Shown here piece by piece: positions 34,000 through 43,570 of a stretch of DNA of 64,000 nt (its first letter is position 1; the number at the start of each line of letters is the position of its first letter). The stretch covers positions 2,666,001 through 2,730,000 of the forward strand of contig NZ_CP082292.1 of assembly GCF_019880205.1 (NCBI RefSeq), given 5' to 3'. A program made the translations under genes and the position numbers. A model generated the notes under the pieces. The model was not told the origin of the DNA and did no database searches. It saw only the letters and a program-made list of their open reading frames with translations. This DNA comes from Pantoea alfalfae (GTDB taxonomy: Bacteria; Pseudomonadota; Gammaproteobacteria; Enterobacterales; Enterobacteriaceae).

Positions 34000-34899
34000 A
34001 TGTACTCCGGACTTTTGATTATTCTGCTGCCGCTGATCGCCGGCTGGCTGTTGCCGTTCCGTAAAACCACTCTGCTGCGTCGGGTAAACCAGCTGTTAGG
34101 CTGGATGGTTTACGTCATTCTCTTCTTTATGGGCATCAGCCTGGCCTTTCTCGACAACCTCGGCAGTAACCTGCTGGCGATATTTCACACCGCACTCGTA
34201 GCGGCGTTCTGCATTCTGCTGTGCAACCTGCTGGCGCTGCGCGGACTGGAAAAGTATGCGCCCTGGCAGCATGCACACCGGCAGGAGAAACTGCCCTCGC
34301 GGCTGCATATGGCACTGGACTCCCTGAAGCTGTGCGGCGTCGTTGTCCTTGGTTTTCTGCTTGGCCTGAACCAGTGGCCGCTGTTGCATCACGCCTCAAC
34401 CGCCAGCGAATATGCGCTGATTTTCCTGCTGTTTCTGGTGGGTATTCAGTTGCGCGGCAGTGGCATGACGCTGCGTCAGATCATCCTGAACCGTCGTGGC
34501 ATGCTGGTGGCCGTTGTCGTGCTGCTCAGCGCGCTGCTCGGGGGCATGATTGCCGCGCTGGTGCTGGGCATGCCGTTAAAGACCGGTCTGGCGCTAGCCA
34601 GCGGCTTTGGCTGGTACTCCCTCTCCGGCATTCTGATGACCGAAGCCTTTGGCCCGGTCATCGGCAGTGCCGCCTTCTTCAACGACCTGGTACGTGAGCT
34701 GGTCGCCATCATGCTGATCCCGGCACTGATTGGTCGCCATCGTTCGAGTGCACTGGGTCTGTGTGGCGCCACCTCAATGGACTTTACCCTGCCGGTGCTG
34801 CAGCGGGCGGGCGGCAATGAGATTGTCCCTGCCGCCATTGTGCACGGTTTTGTCATGAGCCTGCTGGCCCCGATTCTGATCGCCCTCTTCTCTGCCTGA
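34000..34899 (+). CDS. lysO: L-lysine exporter LysO
   Basis: LysO (YbjE) is an inner-membrane protein that exports lysine and the toxic analogue thialysine. The 299 residues from the ATG at 34000 equal the E. coli length, with about eight membrane helices and the conserved [10 protein letters not shown] and [14 protein letters not shown] segments. An ATG at 33985 would add five residues and lacks a ribosome-binding site. In E. coli expression is controlled by ArgP and lysine; no such site could be picked out in the 125 bp upstream. Confidence 0.95.
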   Translation: MYSGLLIILLPLIAGWLLPFRKTTLLRRVNQLLGWMVYVILFFMGISLAFLDNLGSNLLAIFHTALVAAFCILLCNLLALRGLEKYAPWQHAHRQEKLPSRLHMALDSLKLCGVVVLGFLLGLNQWPLLHHASTASEYALIFLLFLVGIQLRGSGMTLRQIILNRRGMLVAVVVLLSALLGGMIAALVLGMPLKTGLALASGFGWYSLSGILMTEAFGPVIGSAAFFNDLVRELVAIMLIPALIGRHRSSALGLCGATSMDFTLPVLQRAGGNEIVPAAIVHGFVMSLLAPILIALFSA

Positions 34900-34911
34900 A
34901 CCCGGTCTGAT

Positions 34912-34940
34912 ATGCGCTGAGCTCTGCCAGCGCATTTTTT
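34912..34940 (+). terminator. Terminator of lysO
   Basis: An 8-bp stem (34912-34919 with 34928-34935) followed by six T lies 13 bp after the lysO stop. Confidence 0.9.
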
Positions 34941-34965
34941 CACGCCTGCTTTTCTGCCGTGTCGT

Positions 34966-34972
34966 CTACGCT
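34966..34972 (+). promoter_or_regulatory. Sigma-S-like -10 element before poxB
   Basis: CTACGCT at 34966-34972 is one base from the sigma-S -10 consensus CTACACT and lies 58 bp before the poxB ATG, with no good -35 upstream. poxB is a classic sigma-S gene in E. coli, so a stationary-phase promoter here is likely. Confidence 0.5.
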
Positions 34973-35029
34973 TCTTTTTTCGGTTCTGGTCACGTCACTC
35001 CTCAGGGCGGGCCGACAAAGGAGAAGAGC

Positions 35030-36751
35030 ATGAAACAAACCGTGGCGGCGCTGGTCGCCAAAACGCTGGAAAGCGCGGGCGTCAAACGCATCTGGGGTGT
35101 CACCGGGGACTCCCTTAACGGCCTGAGCGATAGCCTTAATCGCATGGGCACCATCGAGTGGATGCCGACACGACACGAAGAAGTCGCCGCCTTTGCGGCG
35201 GGCGCAGAAGCCCATATCAGCGGCGAACTGGCGATCTGCGCCGGTTCCTGTGGACCCGGCAATTTACATCTCATCAACGGTTTGTTCGACTGCCATCGCA
35301 ATCGCGTCCCGGTTCTGGCGATTGCGGCGCATATCCCCTCGAGCGAAATCGGCAGCGGCTATTTCCAGGAAACCCATCCGCAGGAGCTGTTCCGCGAATG
35401 CAGCCACTACTGTGAGCTGGTCTCGAATCCTGAGCAGTTACCGCAGGTGCTGGGCATCGCGATGCGTAAAGCGATTCTGAATCGTGGCGTCTCGGTTGTG
35501 GTACTGCCAGGAGACGTGGCACTGAAACTGGCACCGGAAAGCGCCAGCACTGAGTGGTATCCGCCGCAGTTGCCGCAGGTCCTGCCACAGCCCGCCGAAC
35601 TGGCCCGGCTGGCACAGACGCTGAACGAGGCCACTGACATTACGCTGCTGTGCGGCAGTGGCTGCGCCGGTGCACATCAGGAAGTGGTGGCGCTGGCCGA
35701 AGCGCTGAAAGCGCCGATTGTCCATGCGTTGCGTGGCAAAGAACACATCGAGTATGACAACCCTTATGATGTCGGCATGACCGGCCTGATCGGGTTCTCA
35801 TCTGGTTTCCACGCCATGATGAATGCCGGGACGCTGGTGTTGCTTGGCACCCAGTTCCCCTATCGTGCCTTCTATCCGGAAAACGCTAAGATCATCCAGA
35901 TCGATATCAATCCGGGTAGTCTCGGATCACACTGTCACGTTGATCAGGCCTATGTCGGTGATGTGAAAAGCACGCTGCAGGCATTGCTGCCGCAACTGAC
36001 GCACAAAAGCGATCGCAGCCACCTCGACAGTGCAGTCAAGCACTACGTCGAGGCACGCAAAAGTCTGGATGAGCTGGCGCAGCCCAACGACAAGCAACCG
36101 ATTCATCCGCAATATCTGGCACAGCAGATCAGCCATTACGCCAGCGACGACGCTATTTTTACCTGCGATGTCGGAACCCCGACCGTCTGGGCGGCGCGCT
36201 ACCTGAAGATGAACGGCAAACGTCGCCTGCTGGGTTCGTTTAACCATGGCTCAATGGCGAACGCAATGCCACAGGCGCTGGGTGCGCAGTCGATCGATCG
36301 CAACCGTCAGGTCGTTGCGCTGTGCGGCGACGGCGGCTTCAGCATGCTGATGGGCGATTTTATCTCGCTGGCGCAGCTGAAAATGCCGGTAAAACTGGTG
36401 ATCTTTAACAACAGCGTGCTGGGCTTTGTGGCGATGGAGATGAAGGCCGGGGGCTATCTCACCGACGGCACGGAGCTGGAAAATCCCGACTTTGCTGCTA
36501 TCGCCCAGGCCTGCGGCATCCGTGGTATCCGGGTGGAAAAGGCGTCAGAACTGAATGGCGCGCTGGAGCAGGCATTTGCCCATGATGGTCCGGTACTGGT
36601 GGATGTTATTACGGCCAAAGAGGAGCTGGCTATGCCACCACAGATCAAAATGGAGCAGGCCAAAGGCTTCAGCCTCTACATGCTGCGCGCCATCATGAAC
36701 GGTCGCGGTGATGAGGTGGTAGAACTGGCGAAAACCAACTGGCTGCGGTAA
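35030..36751 (+). CDS. poxB: Pyruvate dehydrogenase (quinone), pyruvate oxidase
   Basis: PoxB is a peripheral membrane flavoenzyme that decarboxylates pyruvate to acetate and CO2 and passes electrons to ubiquinone, mainly in stationary phase. It has 573 residues, one more than E. coli. The thiamine-diphosphate motif runs GDGGFSML...NN near residues 430-460, the catalytic glutamate lies in [11 protein letters not shown] near 50, and the C-terminal amphipathic helix that binds lipid is present (last ~24 residues). AAAGGAG precedes the ATG. In E. coli hcp-hcr lie upstream of poxB; they are missing here. Confidence 0.98.
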   Translation: MKQTVAALVAKTLESAGVKRIWGVTGDSLNGLSDSLNRMGTIEWMPTRHEEVAAFAAGAEAHISGELAICAGSCGPGNLHLINGLFDCHRNRVPVLAIAAHIPSSEIGSGYFQETHPQELFRECSHYCELVSNPEQLPQVLGIAMRKAILNRGVSVVVLPGDVALKLAPESASTEWYPPQLPQVLPQPAELARLAQTLNEATDITLLCGSGCAGAHQEVVALAEALKAPIVHALRGKEHIEYDNPYDVGMTGLIGFSSGFHAMMNAGTLVLLGTQFPYRAFYPENAKIIQIDINPGSLGSHCHVDQAYVGDVKSTLQALLPQLTHKSDRSHLDSAVKHYVEARKSLDELAQPNDKQPIHPQYLAQQISHYASDDAIFTCDVGTPTVWAARYLKMNGKRRLLGSFNHGSMANAMPQALGAQSIDRNRQVVALCGDGGFSMLMGDFISLAQLKMPVKLVIFNNSVLGFVAMEMKAGGYLTDGTELENPDFAAIAQACGIRGIRVEKASELNGALEQAFAHDGPVLVDVITAKEELAMPPQIKMEQAKGFSLYMLRAIMNGRGDEVVELAKTNWLR

Positions 36752-36767
36752 AACAGTGATTCCATCC

Positions 36768-36796
36768 AGGCGGGCGCGATGCCCGCCTTTTTTTTA
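36768..36796 (+). terminator. Terminator of poxB
   Basis: An 8-bp GC-rich stem (36768-36775 with 36781-36788) is followed by eight T, between poxB and ltaE. Confidence 0.93.
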
Positions 36797-36822
36797 TCTT
36801 CCGCCACATTCAGGAGCATAAG

Positions 36823-37824
36823 GTGATCGATTTACGCAGTGATACCGTGACCCGGCCCAGCGCCGCCATGTTAAGCGCAATGATGTCAGCCGAAACCGGT
36901 GATGACGTCTACCGTGACGATCCCACCGTAAATGCGCTGGAGGCGGAAGCTGCACGGCTGAGCGGCAAAGCCGCGGCGCTGTTTTTCCCGACCGGCACCC
37001 AGGCCAACCTGGTGGCGTTGCTCAGCCACTGCGAGCGCGGCGATGAATATATCGTCGGTCAGCAGGCACACAACTACAAATATGAAGCGGGCGGTGCGGC
37101 GGTGCTGGGCAGCATTCAGCCGCAGCCGGTGCTGGCCGCCGATGATGGCACCCTGCCGCTCGATGTGGTGGCTGCGGCCATTAAGCCGGATGATATTCAC
37201 TTTGCCCGCACCCGCCTGCTGAGTCTGGAGAACACCCATCACGGTAAAGTTTTGCCGCTGGCGTATCTGGAACAGGCGTGGACCTTTACCCGCGAGCATA
37301 AGCTGGCGCTGCATATTGATGGCGCGCGTATTTTCAATGCCGTGGTCGCACAGAAGATCACGCTGGCGGCGATTGCCCGCTACTGCGACTCCCTCACCCT
37401 CTGTCTCTCTAAAGGTCTGGGCACGCCCGTCGGTTCGCTGCTGTGTGGCGATACGGCGCTGATTGAGCGCGCCCGTCGCTGGCGTAAAATGACCGGCGGC
37501 GGTATGCGCCAGACCGGTATTCTGGCGGCGGCGGGTCTGTACGCGTTAGAACACAACGTGGCGCGACTGCAGGAAGATCATGACAATGCCGCCTGGCTGG
37601 GGCAGCAGCTGCATGAACTGGGCGTCAGCGTCATCGATCAGCAGACCAACATGCTGTTCGTGTCCGTGCCGGAAGCCCAGGTCAAACCATTAGGTGAGTG
37701 GATGAAGGCGCGCGGCGTGTTAATCAGCGTGGGAACACGCACCCGACTGGTCACCCATCTGGATGCTGATCGTGCGGCGCTGGAGCAGGTTGTCGCCCAC
37801 TGGAAAGCGTTTCTGCAGCAGTAA
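36823..37824 (+). CDS. ltaE: Low-specificity L-threonine aldolase
   Basis: LtaE is a PLP enzyme that splits L-allo-threonine and L-threonine to glycine and acetaldehyde. It has 333 residues as in E. coli. The PLP lysine is in LSKGLGTPVGSLL; the RSDTVTRPS N-terminus and HIDGARIFNAVV are diagnostic. It begins with GTG at 36823, with CAGGAG nine bases upstream. The stop lies only 4 bp from the convergent amiD stop; no shared terminator is visible, so transcripts may overlap. Confidence 0.96.
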   Translation: MIDLRSDTVTRPSAAMLSAMMSAETGDDVYRDDPTVNALEAEAARLSGKAAALFFPTGTQANLVALLSHCERGDEYIVGQQAHNYKYEAGGAAVLGSIQPQPVLAADDGTLPLDVVAAAIKPDDIHFARTRLLSLENTHHGKVLPLAYLEQAWTFTREHKLALHIDGARIFNAVVAQKITLAAIARYCDSLTLCLSKGLGTPVGSLLCGDTALIERARRWRKMTGGGMRQTGILAAAGLYALEHNVARLQEDHDNAAWLGQQLHELGVSVIDQQTNMLFVSVPEAQVKPLGEWMKARGVLISVGTRTRLVTHLDADRAALEQVVAHWKAFLQQ

Positions 37825-37828
37825 TCCG

Positions 37829-38653
37829 CTATTCCGCCGCACCATACTTCTCCAGTAGTGCGGCTGCTATCGCGGCGGTTTCGGCATCGGGCTGACCGCG
37901 ATAATCCGCAGGCCGGAAATGCATCTGAAACGCGGCAATCACCTTCTGCTGCTCACGCACACTCATCCCCGCTGTCACCGCATAACCGTAGCGTTGCAGG
38001 CTTTCCATGAGTGGCTGCACGGGCACAAGGGCGTGCGGATCCTGCCCCGCTAAATAAAATTGCACCCGTCCGGCATCGGGCCAGGCACCGAGTCCCCGCT
38101 GTGCCAGCTGTTGCCAGGGGAACAGTGGACCGGGATCCTGCTTGCGCTGCGGCGCGATATCACTGTGACCAACAATGTTTTCTGGTGGGATGCCGTAACG
38201 CTGTGCAATATCCCGCACCAGCGCCTCCAGCGTGGTGATCTGCGCGGCGGTAAAGGGCTGCCATTCGAGGCCGGTCAGCGTCCGGCGATAACCCTTATTT
38301 ACCAGCTCAATACCAATCGAGGTGTCATTGATGCGGATGGCTCCACGCCAGAAGCTGGGCCCTGCATGCCAGGCGAGTTGCTGCTCCGGCACCAGCTGCC
38401 AGATAACGCCTTTACCGGCACGTTGGGGCGGCTGGCGGGGAATCAGATAGTGGGCGCTGACTTCCCGATCGGTGAGGGTCGCCAGCGACGAAGAAAAATC
38501 TTCGGCGGTGTAGTGGACCACAATCACCTTCACCCGCGGCCGCGCACCCTGCGCCGGATGCCGCAGATCGGCCCAGTAGCCGTCACGGGATTCCATGCCA
38601 GAGTGACACCCCGCCAGCAGCAGTGCCAGCAGCATTAACAGCCCGCGTTTCAA
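37829..38653 (-). CDS. amiD: N-acetylmuramoyl-L-alanine amidase AmiD, outer-membrane lipoprotein
   Basis: AmiD is a zinc amidase that cleaves MurNAc-L-Ala bonds, including in anhydro-muropeptides, from the outer membrane. The 274-residue protein has a lipobox LLAGC with lipidated C16, Amidase_2 zinc histidines in [10 protein letters not shown] and [15 protein letters not shown], and a C-terminal peptidoglycan-binding-like domain. The start is a TTG at 38653 that overlaps the ybjQ stop (TTGA); the next ATG (residue 7) would remove the positive residues K2 and R3 of the signal peptide, so TTG is preferred. It is therefore coupled to ybjQ. Confidence 0.9.
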   Translation of the reverse strand: MKRGLLMLLALLLAGCHSGMESRDGYWADLRHPAQGARPRVKVIVVHYTAEDFSSSLATLTDREVSAHYLIPRQPPQRAGKGVIWQLVPEQQLAWHAGPSFWRGAIRINDTSIGIELVNKGYRRTLTGLEWQPFTAAQITTLEALVRDIAQRYGIPPENIVGHSDIAPQRKQDPGPLFPWQQLAQRGLGAWPDAGRVQFYLAGQDPHALVPVQPLMESLQRYGYAVTAGMSVREQQKVIAAFQMHFRPADYRGQPDAETAAIAAALLEKYGAAE

Positions 38654-38970
38654 CGAATGATCACCGCCGTACCGCTGACGCTGACCATCAGCATGCTGCC
38701 ATCTTTTCCGACCGTTTCGTAATCAATGTCGATACCGACCACTGCGTTGGCACCCAGCACTTTTGCCTGCGCTTCCAGCTCTTCAAACGCGATTTCCCGC
38801 GCTTTACGCAGCTCTTTCTCATACGCGCCGGAACGACCACCGACCACATCACGGATGCCCGCGAAAAAATCACGGAAGATGTTGGCACCCAGAATCGCTT
38901 CTCCGGTAACCACACCGCAATATTCACTGATGCTGTGACCTTCCAGCGTTGGGGTTGTTGAAAATTTCAT
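38650..38970 (-). CDS. ybjQ: YbjQ family protein (UPF0145)
   Basis: The 106-residue protein belongs to the small oligomeric YbjQ family (pentameric in solved structures) and has no proven function. The conserved core [20 protein letters not shown] and [12 protein letters not shown] is present. The ATG at 38970 has AAGGAGA eight bases upstream; an open extension to 39021 is not conserved. It is the first gene of ybjQ-amiD, divergent from ybjP. Confidence 0.95.
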   Translation of the reverse strand: MKFSTTPTLEGHSISEYCGVVTGEAILGANIFRDFFAGIRDVVGGRSGAYEKELRKAREIAFEELEAQAKVLGANAVVGIDIDYETVGKDGSMLMVSVSGTAVIIR

Positions 38971-39076
38971 CGCATTCTCCTTGTTGAAAACCGGGCTAAG
39001 GCTCTTTCGACTAAAAAGCACGGCTATACTCTATGCTAAAAAGGGCACCTTGCCAGAGAACCCTAAGGAAATCGAG

Positions 39077-39616
39077 ATGAGAAACAACGCGTTTGCGCTA
39101 ATGATCCCGGCGGCCCTGCTGCTCAGCGCCTGTACTACCGTTGAGCCAGTCATTAAGGATAATGGCCCGCGTACCGCCCCCTGTATTGAAGGCGGTCCTG
39201 ACCAGGTAGCCCAGAAGTTTTACGACCTGCGTGTCGAACAGCCTACGCAGGGTCTGCCTGACAGCAATACCCTGGCAAAATATCGCCCTTACCTGAGTGA
39301 TGCGCTTTATCACTCCCTGCAGGCGGCCAGCGGCAGCAATGCCGGTTCACAGTGGCGTAACGGCGATCTCTTCTCCAGCCTGTCACAGGGTCCGACGGCT
39401 GCCAGCGTCGCCGATGCTTCCACCATTCCGAACCGCGATGCACGCAACATCCCGCTGCGGGTCGATCTGAGCCGCGACGGCAAACAGTGGCAGGATGAAG
39501 TGCTGATGATCCACCAGGGCACCTGCTGGGTCGTTGACGACGTGCGCTACATGGCGAACCCTGCACATGCCGAAGGCGGCAGCCTGAGCCAGATGCTTGA
39601 AAAATCAAAAAAATAA
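39077..39616 (+). CDS. ybjP: Lipoprotein YbjP
   Basis: A 179-residue predicted lipoprotein with lipobox LLLSAC (C19). The C-terminal half carries STIPNRDARNIPLRVDL and CWVVDDVRY, which identify it as YbjP. The family is of unknown function; in E. coli recent work places it near the TolC efflux machinery, a point I cite from memory. The ATG at 39077 has AAGGA upstream and gives a standard signal peptide; the frame is open upstream to 38981 without conservation. Confidence 0.9.
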   Translation: MRNNAFALMIPAALLLSACTTVEPVIKDNGPRTAPCIEGGPDQVAQKFYDLRVEQPTQGLPDSNTLAKYRPYLSDALYHSLQAASGSNAGSQWRNGDLFSSLSQGPTAASVADASTIPNRDARNIPLRVDLSRDGKQWQDEVLMIHQGTCWVVDDVRYMANPAHAEGGSLSQMLEKSKK

Positions 39617-39638
39617 TTCAGATTCAACGGTTATGAGA

Positions 39639-39670
39639 AGCGCAGCCACCGCAGGTGACTGCGCTTTTTT
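39639..39670 (+). terminator. Terminator of ybjP
   Basis: A 12-bp stem with one mismatch (39639-39650 with 39654-39665) is followed by six T. Confidence 0.9.
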
Positions 39671-39673
39671 ATT

Positions 39674-39729
39674 GCCAAAGCCCGCCCTGCGGCCTTTGGC
39701 AGCAGCCAGACAGCACATGATATTGTGCT
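39674..39729 (+). repeat. Two inverted repeats upstream of artP
   Basis: GCCAAAG (39674-39680) pairs with CTTTGGC (39694-39700), and AGCACA (39712-39717) with TGTGCT (39724-39729). They lie between the ybjP terminator and the artP promoter region; role unknown. Confidence 0.5.
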
Positions 39730-39778
39730 AAGCTTTTGCTGTTTACCTGCTGTTTTACAAATTTTAACCCACCTTAAT

Positions 39779-39849
39779 TGCATAACTATTCTGGTGACGT
39801 TAAAATCCGCGACACTAATAGCTATTCAAATCTGGCGCATGAGTATTCA
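39779..39849 (+). promoter_or_regulatory. ARG boxes (ArgR operators) of artP
   Basis: Three sequences resemble the ARG box core TGAATAATTATTCA: 39779-39792 (11 of 14), 39815-39828 (10 of 14) and 39836-39849 (10 of 14). The last two are exactly 21 bp apart, the standard spacing of paired ARG boxes bound by one ArgR hexamer, and the third covers the artP start codon. ArgR control of the art operons is known in E. coli. Confidence 0.55.
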
Positions 39850-40567
39850 ACTAAACGCAATAAACTGCTTCTACGGTGCTCATCAGGCGCTGTTCGACAT
39901 CAACCTTGAGTGTCCGCAAGGCGAGACCCTGGTGCTGCTGGGCCCCAGCGGTGCGGGCAAGAGTTCGCTGCTGCGGGTGCTTAATCTGCTGGAGCAGCCA
40001 CGTTCAGGTCAGTTGCAGATTGCCGGCAATCAGTTCGACTTCACGCAGAAACCGTCTGATGCCGCGATTCGCGAACTGCGTCAGAACGTCGGCATGGTGT
40101 TCCAGCAATATAATCTCTGGCCACATCTGACCGTGCTGCAGAATCTGATCGAAGCGCCCTGCCGGGTTCTGGGCCTCAGTAAAAGCGACGCCCGCGCCCG
40201 TGCCGATAAGCTGCTTGACCGACTGCGCCTGACGCCCTACAGCGATCGTTTTCCGCTGCACCTCTCCGGGGGGCAGCAGCAGCGTGTGGCGATTGCCCGC
40301 GCGCTGATGATGGAGCCGCAGGTGCTGCTGTTCGATGAGCCGACGGCCGCGCTGGACCCTGAAATTACCGCACAGATTGTCAGTATCATTCGCGAACTGG
40401 CGCAGACACGCATTACCCAGGTGATTGTGACCCATGAAGTGGAAGTGGCACGTAAAACGGCCAGCCGCGTTGTTTATATGGAGAACGGTCACATTGTGGA
40501 ACAGGGCGATGCCAGCCGCTTTACACAGCCGCAAACCGAAGCGTTTGCTCACTATCTTTCGCACTAA
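39839..40567 (+). CDS. artP: Arginine ABC transporter ATP-binding protein ArtP
   Basis: ArtP powers arginine uptake with the permeases ArtQM. The 242-residue length is that of E. coli ArtP. Walker [11 protein letters not shown]-loop FQQYNLWPH, signature [15 protein letters not shown] and Walker [15 protein letters not shown] are intact. The ATG at 39839 is chosen for the conserved start [13 protein letters not shown]; the frame is open upstream to 39725. No Shine-Dalgarno is evident before it. It leads artP-I-Q-M, with 15 bp to artI. Confidence 0.97.
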   Translation: MSIQLNAINCFYGAHQALFDINLECPQGETLVLLGPSGAGKSSLLRVLNLLEQPRSGQLQIAGNQFDFTQKPSDAAIRELRQNVGMVFQQYNLWPHLTVLQNLIEAPCRVLGLSKSDARARADKLLDRLRLTPYSDRFPLHLSGGQQQRVAIARALMMEPQVLLFDEPTAALDPEITAQIVSIIRELAQTRITQVIVTHEVEVARKTASRVVYMENGHIVEQGDASRFTQPQTEAFAHYLSH

Positions 40568-40582
40568 GTCAGGATGCTAAAA

Positions 40583-41314
40583 ATGAAAAAAATGGTACTT
40601 GCTGCACTGCTTGCCGGTTTTAGCCTGAGCGCTACCGCGGCACAAACGATTCGTTTTGCGACCGAAGCCTCTTATCCTCCTTTTGAGTTTGTGGATGCGG
40701 ACAACAAGATTCAGGGCTTTGATGTCGATCTGGCCAACGCGCTGTGTAAAGAGATCGACGCGACCTGCACCTTCACCAATCAGGCGTTCGACAGCCTGAT
40801 CCCAAGCCTGAAATTCCGTCGCTTTGATGCGGTGATGGCGGGCATGGATATCACGCCGGATCGTGAAAAACAGGTGCTGTTCACCAAGCCTTACTATGAC
40901 AACTCGGCGCTATTTGTCGCCCAGAAAGGCAAAGTCGCCAGTGTAGAAGCCCTGAAAGGCAAGCGGGTTGGCGTGCAGAACGGCACCACTCACCAGAAAT
41001 ACCTGACGGATAAACACAGCGACATTACCATCGTGCCTTACGACAGCTATCAGAACGCGGTGCTGGATCTGAAAAACGGCCGTATTGATGCTGTCTTCGG
41101 TGACACCGCTGTGGTCAACGAGTGGCTGAAGCAGAATGCTGCGCTGGCTGCCGTCGGCGACAAAGTGACGGATAAAGCCTACTTTGGTACTGGCCTGGGC
41201 ATTGCGGTACGCACCGGTAATACCGATCTGCAGACTAAATTCAATGGCGCGCTGGACAAGATCAAAGCAGACGGCACCTACAAAACCATCTACAGCAAAT
41301 GGTTCCAGCAGTAA
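40583..41314 (+). CDS. artI: Arginine ABC transporter periplasmic binding protein ArtI
   Basis: ArtI is one of two periplasmic receptors for the Art system. It has 243 residues: signal peptide of about 19 residues ending ATAA, then a type II binding fold with ATEASYPPFEF, GFDVDLANALC and GTGLGIAVR. The ATG at 40583 (with AGGA eight bases upstream) gives the E. coli length; an ATG at 40574 would add three residues. It closely resembles artJ, 1.5 kb downstream. Confidence 0.96.
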   Translation: MKKMVLAALLAGFSLSATAAQTIRFATEASYPPFEFVDADNKIQGFDVDLANALCKEIDATCTFTNQAFDSLIPSLKFRRFDAVMAGMDITPDREKQVLFTKPYYDNSALFVAQKGKVASVEALKGKRVGVQNGTTHQKYLTDKHSDITIVPYDSYQNAVLDLKNGRIDAVFGDTAVVNEWLKQNAALAAVGDKVTDKAYFGTGLGIAVRTGNTDLQTKFNGALDKIKADGTYKTIYSKWFQQ

Positions 41315-41320
41315 TCACTG

Positions 41321-42037
41321 ATGAATGAAATGATGACCCTCGCAAGTGCCGCCGGTATGACCGTCGGCCTTGCTGTTTGTGCCCTCATCGCTGGCCTGGT
41401 GCTGGCGATGATTTTCGCTGGCTGGGAGTCACTGCGCCTGAGACCGCTGGCGTGGATTGGCACCGGCCTGGTGACGCTGATCCGTGGCCTGCCGGAAATT
41501 CTGGTGGTGCTGTTTATCTATTTTGGCGCCTCACAGCTGCTGCTCACCCTCTCTGACGGTTTCACGCTGAACTTCGGGCTGTTTACGCTGCCGGTTCAGA
41601 TGCAGATAGAGAACTTCGATGTCAGTCCGTTCCTGTGCGGTGTGATTGCGCTGGCGATGCTCTACGCCGCCTACGCCTCGCAGACACTGCGCGGCGCACT
41701 CAAAGCGGTGCCGGTAGGTCAGTGGGAGTCGGGCCAGGCGCTGGGCATGAAAAAGTCGGTCATCTTTCTCCGGCTGATTATGCCGCAGATGTGGCGTCAC
41801 GCCCTGCCCGGTCTGGGTAATCAGTGGCTGGTGCTGCTGAAAGATACCGCGCTGGTTTCGCTAATCAGCGTCAATGACCTGATGCTGCAAACCAAAAGTA
41901 TCGCCACCCGCACGCAGGAGCCGTTTACCTGGTTCCTGGTGGCGGCCGCGATCTACTTAGTAATTACGCTATTCAGCCAGGCGGTGTTACGTCGCATCGA
42001 ACTGCGCACCACCCGCTTTGAACGGGGGAACAGCTAA
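41321..42037 (+). CDS. artQ: Arginine ABC transporter permease ArtQ
   Basis: ArtQ is a 238-residue inner-membrane permease with about five helices and the EAA loop ([20 protein letters not shown]) that contacts ArtP. It heterodimerises with ArtM. It starts 6 bp after artI and its stop overlaps the artM start (TAATG), so the operon is tightly coupled. Confidence 0.97.
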   Translation: MNEMMTLASAAGMTVGLAVCALIAGLVLAMIFAGWESLRLRPLAWIGTGLVTLIRGLPEILVVLFIYFGASQLLLTLSDGFTLNFGLFTLPVQMQIENFDVSPFLCGVIALAMLYAAYASQTLRGALKAVPVGQWESGQALGMKKSVIFLRLIMPQMWRHALPGLGNQWLVLLKDTALVSLISVNDLMLQTKSIATRTQEPFTWFLVAAAIYLVITLFSQAVLRRIELRTTRFERGNS

Positions 42038-42705
42038 TGCTGGCCTATCTGCCTGAACTCCTGAAAGGGCTGCACACCAGCCTGACGCTGACGGCGGCCT
42101 CGCTGGTGGTGGCACTGCTACTCGCACTGCTCTTCACTGTGGTCCTGTCGCTCAAAACGCCAGTGCTGAATCCGCTGGTAAAAGGATTTATCACGCTGTT
42201 TACCGGTACGCCGCTGCTGGTGCAGATCTTCCTGATTTACTACGGTCCGGGACAGTTCCCCTCGATCCAGCAGATCCCCTGGCTGTGGCATTTACTGTCG
42301 CAGCCGTGGCTGTGCGCGATGCTGGCGCTCTCGCTGAACAGTGCGGCTTACACCACGCAGCTGTTTTACGGTGCGGTCCGGGCGATTCCCTCCGGACAGT
42401 GGCAATCGTGCGCGGCACTCGGCATGAGCCGCAAAGATACCCTGCGCATTCTGCTGCCTTATGCATTTAAACGCGCCCTCTCCTCCTACTCTAATGAAGT
42501 GGTGCTGGTGTTCAAAGGCACCTCGCTGGCCTACACCATCACCCTGATGGAGGTCATGGGCCACGGCCAGCTGCTTTATGGCCGCACCTACGACATCACG
42601 GTCTATGCCGCGGCGGGTCTGATTTATCTCTGCGTTAACGGTTTGCTGACGCTGATGATGCGACTGATCGAAAAGCGCGCCCTGGCCTTTGAACAGCGTA
42701 ACTGA
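42037..42705 (+). CDS. artM: Arginine ABC transporter permease ArtM
   Basis: ArtM is the 222-residue partner permease of ArtQ, with membrane helices and the EAA loop (AVRAIPSGQWQSCAALGM). The start overlaps the artQ stop by one base. A terminator immediately after the stop closes artPIQM. Confidence 0.97.
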   Translation: MLAYLPELLKGLHTSLTLTAASLVVALLLALLFTVVLSLKTPVLNPLVKGFITLFTGTPLLVQIFLIYYGPGQFPSIQQIPWLWHLLSQPWLCAMLALSLNSAAYTTQLFYGAVRAIPSGQWQSCAALGMSRKDTLRILLPYAFKRALSSYSNEVVLVFKGTSLAYTITLMEVMGHGQLLYGRTYDITVYAAAGLIYLCVNGLLTLMMRLIEKRALAFEQRN

Positions 42706-42710
42706 TTCCC

Positions 42711-42732
42711 GGGCGAGGCTCCTCGCCCTTTT
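42711..42732 (+). terminator. Terminator of artPIQM
   Basis: A GC-rich inverted repeat (42711-42718 with 42721-42728, effectively a 7-bp stem and 4-nt loop) is followed by CTTTTC. Confidence 0.8.
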
Positions 42733-42753
42733 CGCCTGAAAAATCATACTAAT

Positions 42754-42767
42754 TGCATAAAAATTCA
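42754..42767 (+). promoter_or_regulatory. ARG box of artJ
   Basis: TGCATAAAAATTCA matches the ARG box core in 11 of 14 bases, 54 bp before the artJ ATG. A weaker half-matching stretch lies at 42737-42750. artJ is strongly repressed by ArgR with arginine in E. coli. Confidence 0.6.
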
Positions 42768-42820
42768 TTTTATGGCAGGGTATCGCCTTCTCTGGCTGAC
42801 CACATCACAGGAATCATAAA

Positions 42821-43552
42821 ATGAAAAAATGGATTATCGCTGCTGCGCTGGCTTCGCTGGCGGTGACCGCTCAGGCCGCGGAAACGATTCGCTTCGCCGC
42901 TTCAGCAACCTATCCGCCATTTGAATCTCTGGACAAAGAAAATAACCTCGTCGGATTCGATATCGATCTGGCTAAAGCGCTGTGCCAGCAGATGAAAGCA
43001 GAGTGTACCTTCACGAACAATGCCTTCGACAGCCTGATCCCCTCACTGAAGTTCCGCCGCTATGACGCTGTGATTTCTGGTATGGATATCACCACGGAAC
43101 GCAGCAAGCAGGTCGATTTTACCCAGCCCTATTACGCTAATTCCGCCATTGTGATTGCGCAGAAAGGTAAGTTCAGCAGCTTCGGTGATTTGAAAGACAA
43201 ACGCATAGGCGTTGAAAACGGCACTACCCACCAGAAATACCTGCAGGATAAGCATCCGGACGTGAAAGTGGTGGCGTATGACAGTTATCAGAATGCGATT
43301 CTGGATATGAAGAGTGGCCGGCTGGATGGCGTGTTTGGCGACAGCGCGGTAGTGAATCAGTGGCTGAAGACCAATCCGGATCTCGCGACGGTCGGTGAAC
43401 ATGTTACAGATGCAGATTACTTCGGCACCGGCCTGGGCATTGCTGTGCGTAAAGGTAATACGGCGCTGCGCGATCGGTTCAATCAGGCACTGACTGAACT
43501 GAAAGCCAACGGCAGCTGGCAGCAGCTCAATCAGAAATGGTTCCCGGAGTAA
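42821..43552 (+). CDS. artJ: Arginine ABC transporter periplasmic binding protein ArtJ
   Basis: ArtJ is the high-affinity arginine receptor. It has 243 residues with a signal peptide ending AQA, then the same fold as ArtI (ASATYPPFESLDKENNLVGFD, GTTHQKYLQDKHPD). It is a separate transcription unit after the artM terminator, with its own ARG box, as in E. coli. It is convergent with rlmC, the stops 18 bp apart and no obvious terminator between them. Confidence 0.97.
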   Translation: MKKWIIAAALASLAVTAQAAETIRFAASATYPPFESLDKENNLVGFDIDLAKALCQQMKAECTFTNNAFDSLIPSLKFRRYDAVISGMDITTERSKQVDFTQPYYANSAIVIAQKGKFSSFGDLKDKRIGVENGTTHQKYLQDKHPDVKVVAYDSYQNAILDMKSGRLDGVFGDSAVVNQWLKTNPDLATVGEHVTDADYFGTGLGIAVRKGNTALRDRFNQALTELKANGSWQQLNQKWFPE

Positions 43553-43570
43553 CTTCGGGGATTACCGGAC

